This document shows, one piece after another, positions 1-6,866 of a stretch of DNA of 11,304 nt (position 1 is its first letter; the number at the start of each line of letters is the position of its first letter). The translations under genes were made by a program, and so were the position numbers. The notes beneath the pieces are model-generated. The model searched no databases, was not told the DNA's origin, and worked only from the letters and a program-made list of their open reading frames with translations. Source of the stretch: DATAEU01 sp046724395 (lineage in GTDB: Bacteria; Actinomycetota; UBA4738; HRBIN12); assembly GCA_046724395.1 (NCBI GenBank), contig JBKOWM010000039.1:1-11304 (forward strand), read 5' to 3'.

Positions 1-70
1 CGGCGCGACGTACGTGAACGTCCACACCGACGCGTACCCGACGGGGGAGATTCGCGGGCAGATCGGGTGA
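1..70 (+). CDS. C-terminal end of a CHRD-domain protein (partial)
   Basis: The window opens inside a gene read from base 2, with the TGA stop at 68-70. The visible residues are GATYVNVHTDAYPTGEIRGQ followed by IG. This matches the closing strand of the CHRD domain, where a 'YVNVHT...GEIRGQI' pattern is characteristic. CHRD proteins are usually secreted beta-rich proteins of unknown biochemical role. The fragment is too short to show a signal peptide or to tell whether the domain is single or repeated. The stop directly after GEIRGQI is the usual place for such proteins to end, so the 3' end looks natural. The upstream part lies outside the window. Confidence 0.8.
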   Translation, partial: GATYVNVHTDAYPTGEIRGQIG

Positions 71-175
71 CGACGCCGCAACGCTGACGGCTGCCGGTGC
101 GTCGGGTCCCGCGCCGTCGGACTCGACGCCCGGCTCCGGACGACAGGGTCATCGGAGGAATGTCCGCATTCGACC

Positions 176-1031
176 TTACGCTTGATGACGATCGACCCGA
201 GTTCTCGAACTTGAGTAGAAACTGGGCATCACCTCTCGCCGGCAGCTCCGCACGATGGTGCGCCCAAAACGATCGGCTCGCTGCGAAGAGCTGACGTCTT
301 CCCCCAAGCGTGATGACGCAGGGACGTCAGGATGTCGGGAGGTCGAAGGCCGGCTAACCAACGAAGGGTGCCGTCTCTGGCGCATGACCAGCACGATAGA
401 AGCGACGAGCACCCATGCGAGCAGTGGGGCGATGCTGACGTAGATCACATCGAAGAGCAGAAGGATCGCTGCCAGGATCCCGAGCCAGGCGAGCCATCGC
501 GGAAGCACACCTGTTCGGAAGGTCGCGATGCAGGAGGCGACAATGAGGAAAAGCCCCGCGAAGCCAGCCCCCAGCAGCAGGATCATCCACGCCATCTCCG
601 GCAGAACCCTCACGAAATCAGGGTCAGTCACGGGCGCATCCCGCAACGCAACGGCGTAGGCCACCGCCGCGAACGTCGCACTGGAAACCATCATGAGTGC
701 GCTGTAGATTGCCCCGGCGCCGAAGACCAGGTTCGAAAGCGTGCCCGTGCCACCTTCGGCTTCACGCAGGACGCCTCGCAGGCGGATAGCGAACAACAGG
801 AACGCGAGCGCGCCGAGCATCCACAGATACCCGCCGATGATGTTGCGTGTGATTGTCGCCATCCGCGAGGTAATCCGCGATCGTCTACTGGGACGCGTCC
901 GCGGGCGGAACATCGGCCACAAACATCGTGCCGACGACCATCAGGATGACAAAGACGACGCCGCTGAGCGAGGACCAACGTTCCCATTGCGTGCTCAACG
1001 GCGGGCGGATCGCGGTGGCGGCGGAAACCAT
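176..1031 (-). pseudogene. Broken multi-pass membrane protein gene (in-frame stop plus frameshift)
   Basis: The natural start is the ATG at 1031, preceded by a good AAAGGGGG ribosome binding site. The first segment reads MVSAATAIRPPL and then a membrane helix (SGVVFVILMVVGTMFVA) followed by PPADASQ. A TAG stop interrupts it near 888. The same frame continues as TIADYLADGDNHT, and a second frame then takes over with RNIIGGYLWMLGALAFLLFA and about four more hydrophobic helices. The junction is explained by loss of two bases (ACGCGCAAC becoming ACGCAAC). The two parts fit as one membrane protein of five or six helices with an extracytoplasmic loop after the first. The last 65 or so residues, after WVLVASIVLVMRQRR, are Ser/Arg-rich and look like read-through into noncoding sequence. 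I do not recognise a named family or function. Two independent lesions make a pseudogene more likely than one sequencing error. Confidence 0.72.
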
Positions 1032-1491
1032 GACGCCCCCTTTCTGGAGACTGCCTCGAACGAGAGACGACTCGTAGTCTCCGCGTCGTCGGACACCATC
1101 GCGCCCGGGTATCACCCTGGTCGAATCCCCGGCGCAGATGCGCAACCCGCTCTCGTCGACGGACACGGCCGGCGGAGCGAGACGGTTCGCAGATGCCTCG
1201 TGTCCAGAATCAGGCGGCGGTCAGCCCGAGGACGTCGTCGAGGGATCGAGCAACGCTGCTCGCCCGGCGGAGCTGGGGCATCGGCTGGCCCGGCCTCGGC
1301 CTCACCGACGCGCGGACTCGCTGCAACGAGTCGTGCCGAAGCACCAGCCGGCCGAGCCCGTCTCTCGACGGACATCGAGCTCGGCCATCGGATGTCGAAG
1401 CGACGAAGTGGTGCAGTGTGTGCCATCGTTCACGCGTGCCACATGAGCCAGCTACGGCTGACCCCGACGGTGACCGGCTGACGCGACGCGG
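1032..1491. other. 460-base stretch without a supported gene
   Basis: ORFs on both strands here have arginine- and proline-heavy translations with no recognisable motif. The least implausible reading is on the minus strand, ending in RSLDDVLGLTAA at a TGA at 1210-1212 and containing DGLGRLVLRHDSLQRVRASV. It has no ATG and begins directly after the stop of the zinc-ribbon gene in the same frame. It may be the tail of a decayed gene or chance. I found no tRNA, terminator or repeat here. Confidence 0.4.
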
Positions 1492-1632
1492 TTAGGCCGT
1501 GTACGAGAGGTCGATCTCTTTCCACCACTCGCGCTCGCCGAGCTCCGCGAAGCACACGTAGCAGACGTCCTGGACGACCGTCCGAACGCCGCGGCACTCG
1601 GGGCAATCCTGGAGCGTGTAGGGCAGTTCCAT
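1492..1632 (-). CDS. 46-residue zinc-ribbon mini-protein
   Basis: The ATG at 1632 opens a 46-residue reading frame ending in TAA at 1492-1494. It begins MELPYTLQDCPECRGVRTVV and continues QDVCYVCFAELGEREWWKEI to the end. Two CxxC pairs (Cys10/Cys13 and Cys24/Cys27), 10 residues apart, form a four-cysteine zinc-ribbon knuckle. They are followed by an acidic and aromatic tail (ELGEREWWKEIDLSY). The precise cysteine spacing, the lack of low-complexity sequence and the clean start and stop support a real gene despite its size. No strong Shine-Dalgarno sequence is visible before the ATG. A TTG codon lies directly upstream of it. Function is unknown. Small zinc ribbons of this kind often bind nucleic acid or a protein partner, but nothing here identifies one. 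Confidence 0.72.
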   Translation of the reverse strand: MELPYTLQDCPECRGVRTVVQDVCYVCFAELGEREWWKEIDLSYTA

Positions 1633-2106
1633 CAAACATGAGCGTGGCAGTCAGGGGTGGCCGCAAGATGACAGCCAGCGGACCGTTCGGCGAACGAATC
1701 GGCCAGCGGTACTCTGCGGCCGGTGGGCTCAGCGCTGAGGCACTTGCCCAAGGCTCGATTCTTGACGAGCGAATCGCGGCGTTCACGCAGGGGGTGTGGC
1801 GAGCTGTTCTCGACGACGAGGTCGCTGATGACGCGGACCGTAGACGGGTTCCGTCAGACCTGACGAGCGCCGCACGGCTGCCTCGAGTTCCGTGCAGCTT
1901 ACCGTTCCGACCGTCGCGAGCCTCCGGGTGCGGAGGTGCCCCGGATCAACGCCAAGACGTCGTTAACGAACCGCTTACCAAGTCCTGCTTGGCCACCGGA
2001 TCGCGCCAGGCGATCACACGGGCTGGCTCCGGCGTGTCGTGAAACGACGAGCTTGGTCGAGGGGGCGGCTCGAGGCACTCGCAGCGACAACGACTGACCG
2101 TCCACG
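1633..2106. other. 474-base region with only one doubtful ORF
   Basis: This region lies between the zinc-ribbon gene and the 3' end of the GMC oxidoreductase. Apart from the doubtful plus-strand ORF, no other frame gives a recognisable protein. Bases from about 1860 to 2106 look noncoding on both strands. No clear hairpin-plus-T-tract terminator follows the oxidoreductase stop at 2107. Confidence 0.4.
1638..2042 (+). CDS. Doubtful hypothetical ORF, 134 residues
   Basis: This frame starts 6 bases from the start of the divergent zinc-ribbon gene. Its first 70 residues have a plausible protein composition, with helical, mixed-charge segments such as LSAEALAQGSILDERIAAFT and then QGVWRAVLDDEVADD. 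After about residue 72 the translation becomes arginine-, proline- and serine-rich and loses any fold-like character. The gene may therefore be short, frameshifted or not real. A ribosome binding site is weak (an AGGG about 14 bases upstream). I do not recognise the family. The opposite strand in this stretch offers nothing better. Confidence 0.3.
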   Translation: MSVAVRGGRKMTASGPFGERIGQRYSAAGGLSAEALAQGSILDERIAAFTQGVWRAVLDDEVADDADRRRVPSDLTSAARLPRVPCSLPFRPSRASGCGGAPDQRQDVVNEPLTKSCLATGSRQAITRAGSGVS

Positions 2107-3633
2107 TTACGCCCCGTCCTGATCTCGGTTTCGGACGAGCGATCGCACGATGCGCTCGCCCACCACAACGGTCGGAAGCGCGGGGGTGGAGCGAGGGATC
2201 TCCGGGAACACCGACGCGTCCGCGACCCTTAGGCTTTCGACGCCGTGGACCCGGCCGTCGTGATCGACGACGGAGGATCGGTCGTCCGCGCGACCCATTC
2301 TGCAGCTTCCTGCCGGGTGCCAGTAGTGCGTATGGCGCGAGCGGATCCACTCCTGCAGGTCGGCGTCGCCCTGTGGAGGCGGATCGAGCGGTTCGCCGAC
2401 GTACCGGGCGAGCGGTTGCGAACGGGCGATCACGCCCGCCCACCGGACTCCGGCGACCAACGGTGGGATGTCATCGGGCTCCGCGAGATATCGGTGATCG
2501 ATGAGACCCCGGCGAGTGGGGGCGCGATCGACGAGAAGCACGCGGCCGCGCGACCGCGGCGTCAACAGCCCGACCGGAAACACGCACCGCCAGCCGCTCG
2601 GGAGTGCGGGATCTGGCTCCACCCACGGATAGACGTGAAGATCGTATGGGCCCTCGGCAAAGGGTGACGCCAGCTTCGCCAGCGTCTGCTCCTCGGGCAG
2701 CCACCGCTTGGCCGCGAAGTCTTCGAGGTCGCGCCGTAGTTCGTGCGTACCGGCGAAGCGCAACTCGATGGCAGGCTGGTCGTGCAGGTTGCCGCCTACC
2801 CCGCGAAGATCGACCGCTGGCTCGACATCGAGAGCCTCGAGGTCTCCCCGCGGCCCGATACCGCTTCGCAACAGGATCTCTGGCGTGCCGTAGGCGCCCG
2901 CGGCGAGGACGATGAGATCCGTAGAGAACTCGCTCGGGCCCCCGTCGACGATCGCGCGGACGCCGACGGCTCGGCCGCGCTCGAGGAGCACGCGATCGAC
3001 CAGCGCCCCGCCGAGGATCTCTGTGCGGTCGCGCACGGGATCCAGGTACGCGAACGCCGCGTTCCAGCGGACGCCGTCGACGATGTTCATCGGCTCCACG
3101 GCGCACCCGATCCCGCCGTCGAGATCGTCCAGATCGTCGGTCCGCGGCACGCCCGCCTCGACCGCGGCATCAAGGAACGCGGCCTGGAACGGCTGGATGT
3201 CCTCTTGCGCGAACGAGCCGACGCGCATCCGGCGCACGCCCTCGTCGAACAGCGGCTCGAGATCCGCGCCCGACCAACCGTCGCATCCCGATGCCGCCCA
3301 GCGGTCGTAGTCCCCGCGCCACCCCACGCTCTGGGCGCACCCGTTGTGCGACGAGGACCCGCCGATCACGCGTGCCCGGTCGAATGCAAGCGGCTGCCCT
3401 CCGGCCCCGGTGCCGGCGTAGCCCCAGTCGTGCCCAAGAGGGAGTCTTGCGGCGTCGACGAGCTCCTCGGGCCACCGCCCGCTCCCGGCGGGACCGAAGT
3501 CCGAGCCCGCTTCGAGGGCGAGAACGCGAGCGCCGGCCTGGGCGAGCCGGCCCGCGACCACGCACCCGGCCGTTCCCGCCCCGCAAACGATGACGTCGAA
3601 GGCCCTCGCCTCTGAGCCCGGTGTGCGGGACAT
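2107..3633 (-). CDS. GMC-family FAD-dependent oxidoreductase
   Basis: This 508-residue flavoenzyme belongs to the glucose-methanol-choline family, which oxidises alcohols with FAD. The FAD-binding Rossmann motif is at residues 13-42 (DVIVCGAGTAGCVVAGRLA... LEAG; GxGxxG at 18-23). Signature 1 is at about 89-112 (VIGGSSSHNG, GWRGDYDRW). Signature 2 is at about 245-259 (AGAYGTPEILLRSGI). The C-terminal motif HPAGSCRMG has the expected catalytic His439. The second catalytic His/Asn of the family is not evident: the closing motif reads PRSTPALPT where many members have NTNAPT. Length fits the family. I chose the ATG at 3633 because the FAD motif follows 12 residues later. The open frame runs further upstream to 4155, but that part is an ABC-ATPase remnant. 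The substrate is unknown. A relationship to mycofactocin-associated GMC enzymes is possible but no other mycofactocin gene is present. Confidence 0.9.
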   Translation of the reverse strand: MSRTPGSEARAFDVIVCGAGTAGCVVAGRLAQAGARVLALEAGSDFGPAGSGRWPEELVDAARLPLGHDWGYAGTGAGGQPLAFDRARVIGGSSSHNGCAQSVGWRGDYDRWAASGCDGWSGADLEPLFDEGVRRMRVGSFAQEDIQPFQAAFLDAAVEAGVPRTDDLDDLDGGIGCAVEPMNIVDGVRWNAAFAYLDPVRDRTEILGGALVDRVLLERGRAVGVRAIVDGGPSEFSTDLIVLAAGAYGTPEILLRSGIGPRGDLEALDVEPAVDLRGVGGNLHDQPAIELRFAGTHELRRDLEDFAAKRWLPEEQTLAKLASPFAEGPYDLHVYPWVEPDPALPSGWRCVFPVGLLTPRSRGRVLLVDRAPTRRGLIDHRYLAEPDDIPPLVAGVRWAGVIARSQPLARYVGEPLDPPPQGDADLQEWIRSRHTHYWHPAGSCRMGRADDRSSVVDHDGRVHGVESLRVADASVFPEIPRSTPALPTVVVGERIVRSLVRNRDQDGA

Positions 3634-3674
3634 ACGACGCGGATTCTCGCTCAGGGTCGGTGCACGTGCCTCAT

Positions 3675-4320
3675 TCAGTGCCGTCTTCGCCGTCGCGGCG
3701 ATGTAACCGGCGCCGGACGACTCAGTGAGTCGGGCCCGTCTTCGGCCTTCGCCATCCCCTCGACGAAGCGGCAAGCGGCTGTGTGGCCGGGGTGCGAGCG
3801 TGCGCAAAGCGGGCACCTCCGACGCACACCGGTCCGGCGCCCCAGCCGCTCGCGCAGCCAGCAGTGGGTGTGGAAGTGGCATCCCGACGGGGGCTCGACC
3901 GGGCACGGGGACATCGCGCAAGACGACGCGCGTCGCCTCGTCCACGGGTCGGGGATCGGCATGGGCCGACAGCACGGCGACGGTGTACGGATGCCGCGGT
4001 TCGCGAAACAGCTCGACCGCGTCTGCGAGCTCAACGATCCTCCCGACGTACATCACGGCGATGACGTGGCTGACGTGTCGAACGACGGCGAGGTCGTGCG
4101 TGATCAGGATCGTCGCCAGGCCGAGCCTGCGACGGAGGTCCTGGAGCAGATTCACGAGTTGCGCCTGGATCGAGACGTCGAGCGCGCTGACCGTTCGTCG
4201 GCCACGATCGGGGCCGGGCCCAGCGCGAGGGCGCGCGCGACGCCGACCCGCTGGCGCTGTCCCCCACCAGTCACCGAGCAGAGCTGGCGCGCGGGCGGAC
4301 TTCCCATCGGGCGGATTGTG
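3675..4320 (-). pseudogene. Remnant of oligopeptide/dipeptide ABC transporter ATPase (DppD/DppF/OppF type)
   Basis: Only the C-terminal half survives. Reading down from about 4320 it shows a distorted signature region (RQL, four extra residues, then GGGQRQRVGVARALAL) and Walker B (PIVADE). A one-base loss near 4191 follows, then SALDVSIQAQ, the H-loop ILITHDLAVVRHVS, and the peptide-importer C-terminal domain (YVGRIVEL, REPRHPYTVAVLSA). That domain then jumps frames three times: at DVPVP to VEPPSGCHFHTHCWLRERLG (one extra G, about 3899), at RERLG to APDRCASEVPALRTLAP (one base lost), and at TLAP to GHTAACRFVEG (one extra C). The Walker A half is missing, and the remnant starts just past the 3' end of the MarR gene. 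It is one component of a peptide importer; no permease or binding-protein gene is nearby. By chance its main frame is continuous with the GMC gene, giving a misleading 682-residue ORF. Confidence 0.85.
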
Positions 4321-4329
4321 CGTCGCGGG

Positions 4330-4959
4330 TTAGCGCTTCGTTACGCGGCCGATCTTCTCCTCGAGCTTCTGCTCGAGCTTCAACTGCTTGGCGTCGAGCT
4401 TCGCGCGGACGCGGTCGGGCGTGGCCGCAAGCTTCCGCTGCTTCTCGGCGATCTTCCTCTGCAGCTTCGTCACGGCGGCGTTGATCCTGGTGTCCATATG
4501 GGCGCGCAGGCGCTCGTTGTGGGCCTCGGTGAGCTCGCGGGACATCTCCACGAAGTCCGTCAGCATCTCGAGCTCCGTCGTGGAATACCGATCGAACCGC
4601 CGTTTCGCCTCGGCGATCATCGGCTCGAAGAGCTCGCCGATCGCTTCGACGGCGGCCGGTGTCACCTCGAGCCACACCTTGCGGCGGTCCTCCGCATCGC
4701 GGACGCGGCGGATCAGGCCCGCGCGCTCCAGCCGGTCGATGACCGCGGTCATCGCGCCGGTCGTAAGGCCGGCCTCGACCGCGAGCTGTCCCGCCGCGAT
4801 CCGGCCGTGCTGGTCGACGATGTCGAGACATCGCGCGTCGGTCCGGTTGATGCCGAGTATCTCGGCGACCGCGTCATCGGCCTTGTCCAGGGCGTTCTGG
4901 TACGCGCGGACGGCTTCGCCCAACGTCTGCATCGCGCGCGCTCGCTCTTCGCTTGACAT
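4330..4959 (-). CDS. MarR-family transcriptional regulator with basic coiled-coil tail
   Basis: The protein has 209 residues from the ATG at 4959. A longer open frame reaches 5043 but would overlap the exporter start, so the internal ATG is preferred. Residues 1-35 form the first dimerisation helix. The winged helix-turn-helix lies at about 36-100, with AAGQLAVEAGLTTGAMTAVI as recognition region and DAEDRRKVWLEVT as the wing with the MarR DxRxxx pattern. Helices at 101-150 complete the usual fold. Residues 155-209 are an extra Lys/Arg/Gln/Glu-rich helix (KLQRKIAEKQRKL, KLEQKLEEKIGRVTKR), probably a coiled coil and beyond the usual 140-160 residue family length. The gene is divergent from a DrrAB-like exporter and most likely represses it and itself until a toxic ligand binds. 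The Shine-Dalgarno sequence is weak. Confidence 0.88.
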   Translation of the reverse strand: MSSEERARAMQTLGEAVRAYQNALDKADDAVAEILGINRTDARCLDIVDQHGRIAAGQLAVEAGLTTGAMTAVIDRLERAGLIRRVRDAEDRRKVWLEVTPAAVEAIGELFEPMIAEAKRRFDRYSTTELEMLTDFVEMSRELTEAHNERLRAHMDTRINAAVTKLQRKIAEKQRKLAATPDRVRAKLDAKQLKLEQKLEEKIGRVTKR

Positions 4960-4963
4960 TCCG

Positions 4964-4996
4964 ATATCTCGATTCTTAAGATACCCGAGTCTTGAG
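4964..4996. promoter_or_regulatory. Candidate MarR operator in the divergent promoter region
   Basis: The 77 bases between the MarR start (4959) and the exporter start (5037) contain two imperfect direct repeats 16 bases apart: CTCGATTCTTAAG (4968-4980) and CCCGAGTCTTGAG (4984-4996), 10 of 13 positions identical. The first also lies in a 19-base inverted repeat, TATCT (4965-4969) with AGATA (4979-4983), which contains the palindrome CTTAAG. AT-rich palindromes of this size are typical MarR-dimer sites. The placement, next to the MarR start and upstream of the exporter, suggests control of both genes. This is an inference from sequence pattern only. Confidence 0.5.
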
Positions 4997-5022
4997 GTAA
5001 CGCCAGGCAGCGTACCAGCCCG

Positions 5023-5029
5023 AAAGGAG
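5023..5029 (+). promoter_or_regulatory. Ribosome binding site of the exporter ATPase
   Basis: AAAGGAG ends seven bases before the ATG at 5037, a near-ideal Shine-Dalgarno spacing. It fixes this ATG as the start of the ATPase gene. A second GAGGAG directly abuts the ATG. Confidence 0.7.
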
Positions 5030-5036
5030 CGAGGAG

Positions 5037-5993
5037 ATGACACCGACCATCGAAGCGATCGGCGTCACGAAGCGGTTCGGCAAGACCCACGCGCTTGACG
5101 GGCTGGATCTGGTCGCCCAGCCCGGGCAGGTGGTGGCAGTGCTCGGGCCGAACGGCGCCGGGAAGACGACGTTGGTCCGCGCGATCGCCACGCTGATCCG
5201 GCCAGACGGCGGCGAGCTCCGGGTGGCCGGGCACGACGTCCGGCGCCAGGCGCCCGCGGTCCGCCGGCTGATCGGGCTCGCAGGTCAGTTCGCGGCCGTG
5301 GAGCCGACAATGACCGGGCGCGAGAACCTCCATATGGTCGCCCGCCTCTTCAGCCAGAACCGACGTGAGGCGAGCAACAACGCCAACCGCGTGCTCGAGC
5401 AGATGGGCCTGTCCGACGCCGCCGACCGGCTGGTGAAGACCTACTCGGGCGGCATGCGGCGGCGGCTGGACCTGGGGGCCAGCCTGGTCGGCGCTCCCCG
5501 CCTGTTGTTGCTCGACGAGCCGACGACCGGGCTCGACCCGCGCAGCCGGATCGAGCTCTGGGACGCGATCCGCGGCCTGGTCGGCCGCGGCACCGACGTG
5601 CTGCTCACCACGCAGTACCTCGACGAGGCGGACCACCTGGCGAGCCGGATCGTGATCCTCGACCGCGGTCGCGCGATCGCCAACGGCACGCCGCGCGAGC
5701 TAAAACGGCAGATCGGCCGGAACGTCATCGACGTACACGCGCGCCGGGTCAAGGATCTGCCGCGCGTAGAAGCAGCGCTCGGCCGGCTCGACCACGGCGA
5801 GACACAGACCGACGAAGCGACACGTCGCGTGAGCGTGCCCGTCGACGCGGGCGCTGATCGACTTCGTGACGCGCTCGACGCGCTCGAGTCCGTGGGCGCG
5901 GAAGTGGACGACGTCTCGTTGCGGCAGCCGACGCTCGACGAGGTGTTCCTGACCCTGACGGGTGCAGCGGCGCCGGCAAGCAGAGAGGAGTGA
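5037..5993 (+). CDS. DrrA-like ABC exporter ATP-binding protein
   Basis: This 318-residue protein powers an ABC exporter of the daunorubicin-resistance (DrrA) type at the cytoplasmic membrane face. Visible motifs are Walker A GPNGAGKTT (37-45), Q-loop Gln84, the signature TYSGGMRRRLDL (135-146), and Walker B LLLLDEPTTGLDP (156-168). The switch region reads TTQYLDEADHLA (191-202), where Gln replaces the usual His, as is normal for this subfamily. The C-terminal domain ends QPTLDEVFLTLTG (297-309), a DrrA-type feature that contacts the permease. Length is typical. The permease gene follows after three bases, so the two are co-transcribed and probably translationally coupled. The divergent MarR gene is the likely regulator. 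The substrate (drug, lipid or glycoconjugate) cannot be read from sequence. I give no gene symbol because orthology to drrA is not shown. Confidence 0.93.
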   Translation: MTPTIEAIGVTKRFGKTHALDGLDLVAQPGQVVAVLGPNGAGKTTLVRAIATLIRPDGGELRVAGHDVRRQAPAVRRLIGLAGQFAAVEPTMTGRENLHMVARLFSQNRREASNNANRVLEQMGLSDAADRLVKTYSGGMRRRLDLGASLVGAPRLLLLDEPTTGLDPRSRIELWDAIRGLVGRGTDVLLTTQYLDEADHLASRIVILDRGRAIANGTPRELKRQIGRNVIDVHARRVKDLPRVEAALGRLDHGETQTDEATRRVSVPVDAGADRLRDALDALESVGAEVDDVSLRQPTLDEVFLTLTGAAAPASREE

Positions 5994-5996
5994 CAG

Positions 5997-6806
5997 ATGG
6001 CGACGATCGAAGCGACGATGCAGCGAACCACCACCGCACCGACCGCGAGCACGGTCGTGATCGCGAAGCGCAGCCTCCTGAAGTTCGTACGCACGCCACA
6101 GCTGATCGTGCTCGGCACGATCCAGGGAGCGATGTTCCTGTTCATCTTCAGGTACGTGTTTGGCGGGGCAATGAACGCCGGCGGCGTGAGCTACGTCGAC
6201 TTCCTGGTGCCCGGCTTCGTGACGACGGCGGTCCTGTTCGTCGGGCAGGGGGCGGCCGCGGGCGTCGCGGAGGACATGGAGCAGGGCGTCCTCGACCGGT
6301 TCCGGTCGCTGCCGATCCCGCGCTCGTCGGTGCTTACCGGACGCACCTTGGCGGACATGGTGATGCTCGTGTGGTCGCTCGCGGTGACAACGGCGATCGG
6401 GTTCGCGGTCGGATTCCGAATCCACGGGTCGGTCGGTGCCGCGCTGACGGCGTTCGGGCTCGTCGTCGTGTACGGATTCGCCTTCGAGTGGGTGTTCGTG
6501 GCGCTCGGCATGGTGTCCGGCAACGCGCAGGCCGCGCAGAACCTGGCGTTCATGATCTTCCCTCTGACGTTCGTCTCGAGCGCATACGTGCCGGTCGCGT
6601 CGATGCCTGGCTGGATGCAGGCGGTGGCGGAGCACCAGCCGGTCACGTACATGGTCGACGCCGTACGGGCGCTGTGCCTAGGGCCTGACGCGACGACGGT
6701 GCTGGGGCACACCGCCGGCTACCTCGTGACGTGGTCGTTGCTTTGGACGGCGGTCATTGTGACGGTGTTTGCGCCCCTCGCCGTGGCGCGGTTTCGCCGG
6801 GGATGA
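5997..6806 (+). CDS. DrrB-like ABC-2 type exporter permease
   Basis: This 269-residue integral membrane protein is the partner of the preceding ATPase. A cytoplasmic N-terminus of about 35 residues is followed by six hydrophobic segments at roughly 36-57, 68-90, 118-140, 148-172, 180-200 and 238-262. The ABC-2 family signature lies between the second and third (MEQGVLDRFRSLPIPRSSVL, 94-113). The segment FMIFPLTFVSSAYVPVASMP, then GWMQAVAEHQPVTYMVDAVRAL, is the conserved DrrB/NodJ-type C-terminal half. GAGAGGAG overlapping the end of the ATPase gene is its ribosome binding site. Two such subunits and two ATPases normally form the exporter. No lesion is seen. Confidence 0.92.
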   Translation: MATIEATMQRTTTAPTASTVVIAKRSLLKFVRTPQLIVLGTIQGAMFLFIFRYVFGGAMNAGGVSYVDFLVPGFVTTAVLFVGQGAAAGVAEDMEQGVLDRFRSLPIPRSSVLTGRTLADMVMLVWSLAVTTAIGFAVGFRIHGSVGAALTAFGLVVVYGFAFEWVFVALGMVSGNAQAAQNLAFMIFPLTFVSSAYVPVASMPGWMQAVAEHQPVTYMVDAVRALCLGPDATTVLGHTAGYLVTWSLLWTAVIVTVFAPLAVARFRRG

Positions 6807-6866
6807 GGCTATTCCGCAAGCACCATCCGAGGCGCCGTGGACGGAAGGGAACGGAGCTGATCGAAG

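Noticed and set aside
332..949. Long plus-strand ORF of 205 residues opposite the membrane protein
   Set aside because: Its translation is rich in Arg, His, Gln and Glu without motifs and mirrors the hydrophobic helices on the other strand; it is an antisense shadow.
2743..3615. 290-residue plus-strand ORF opposite the GMC gene
   Set aside because: The minus strand encodes unmistakable GMC motifs in this stretch; the plus-strand frame is a GC-bias artefact.
2107..3633. Mycofactocin gene cluster
   Set aside because: The GMC enzyme could resemble mycofactocin-associated members, but no precursor peptide, radical SAM enzyme or other mycofactocin gene is in the window.
3781..4956. 391-residue plus-strand ORF covering the ATPase remnant and the MarR gene
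   Set aside because: It spans two minus-strand genes with clear family motifs and has no motif of its own.
4749..5636. 295-residue minus-strand ORF across the divergent promoter and exporter ATPase
   Set aside because: The plus-strand ATPase motifs are intact there; this ORF would read through the operator region and is antisense.
5700..6635. 311-residue minus-strand ORF rich in His, Arg and Glu
   Set aside because: It is the antisense shadow of the exporter ATPase and permease genes.
6807..6866. MerR helix-turn-helix upstream of the orphan MerR segment in another frame
   Set aside because: All three plus-strand frames of this 60-base gap were read and none resembles a MerR DNA-binding domain.
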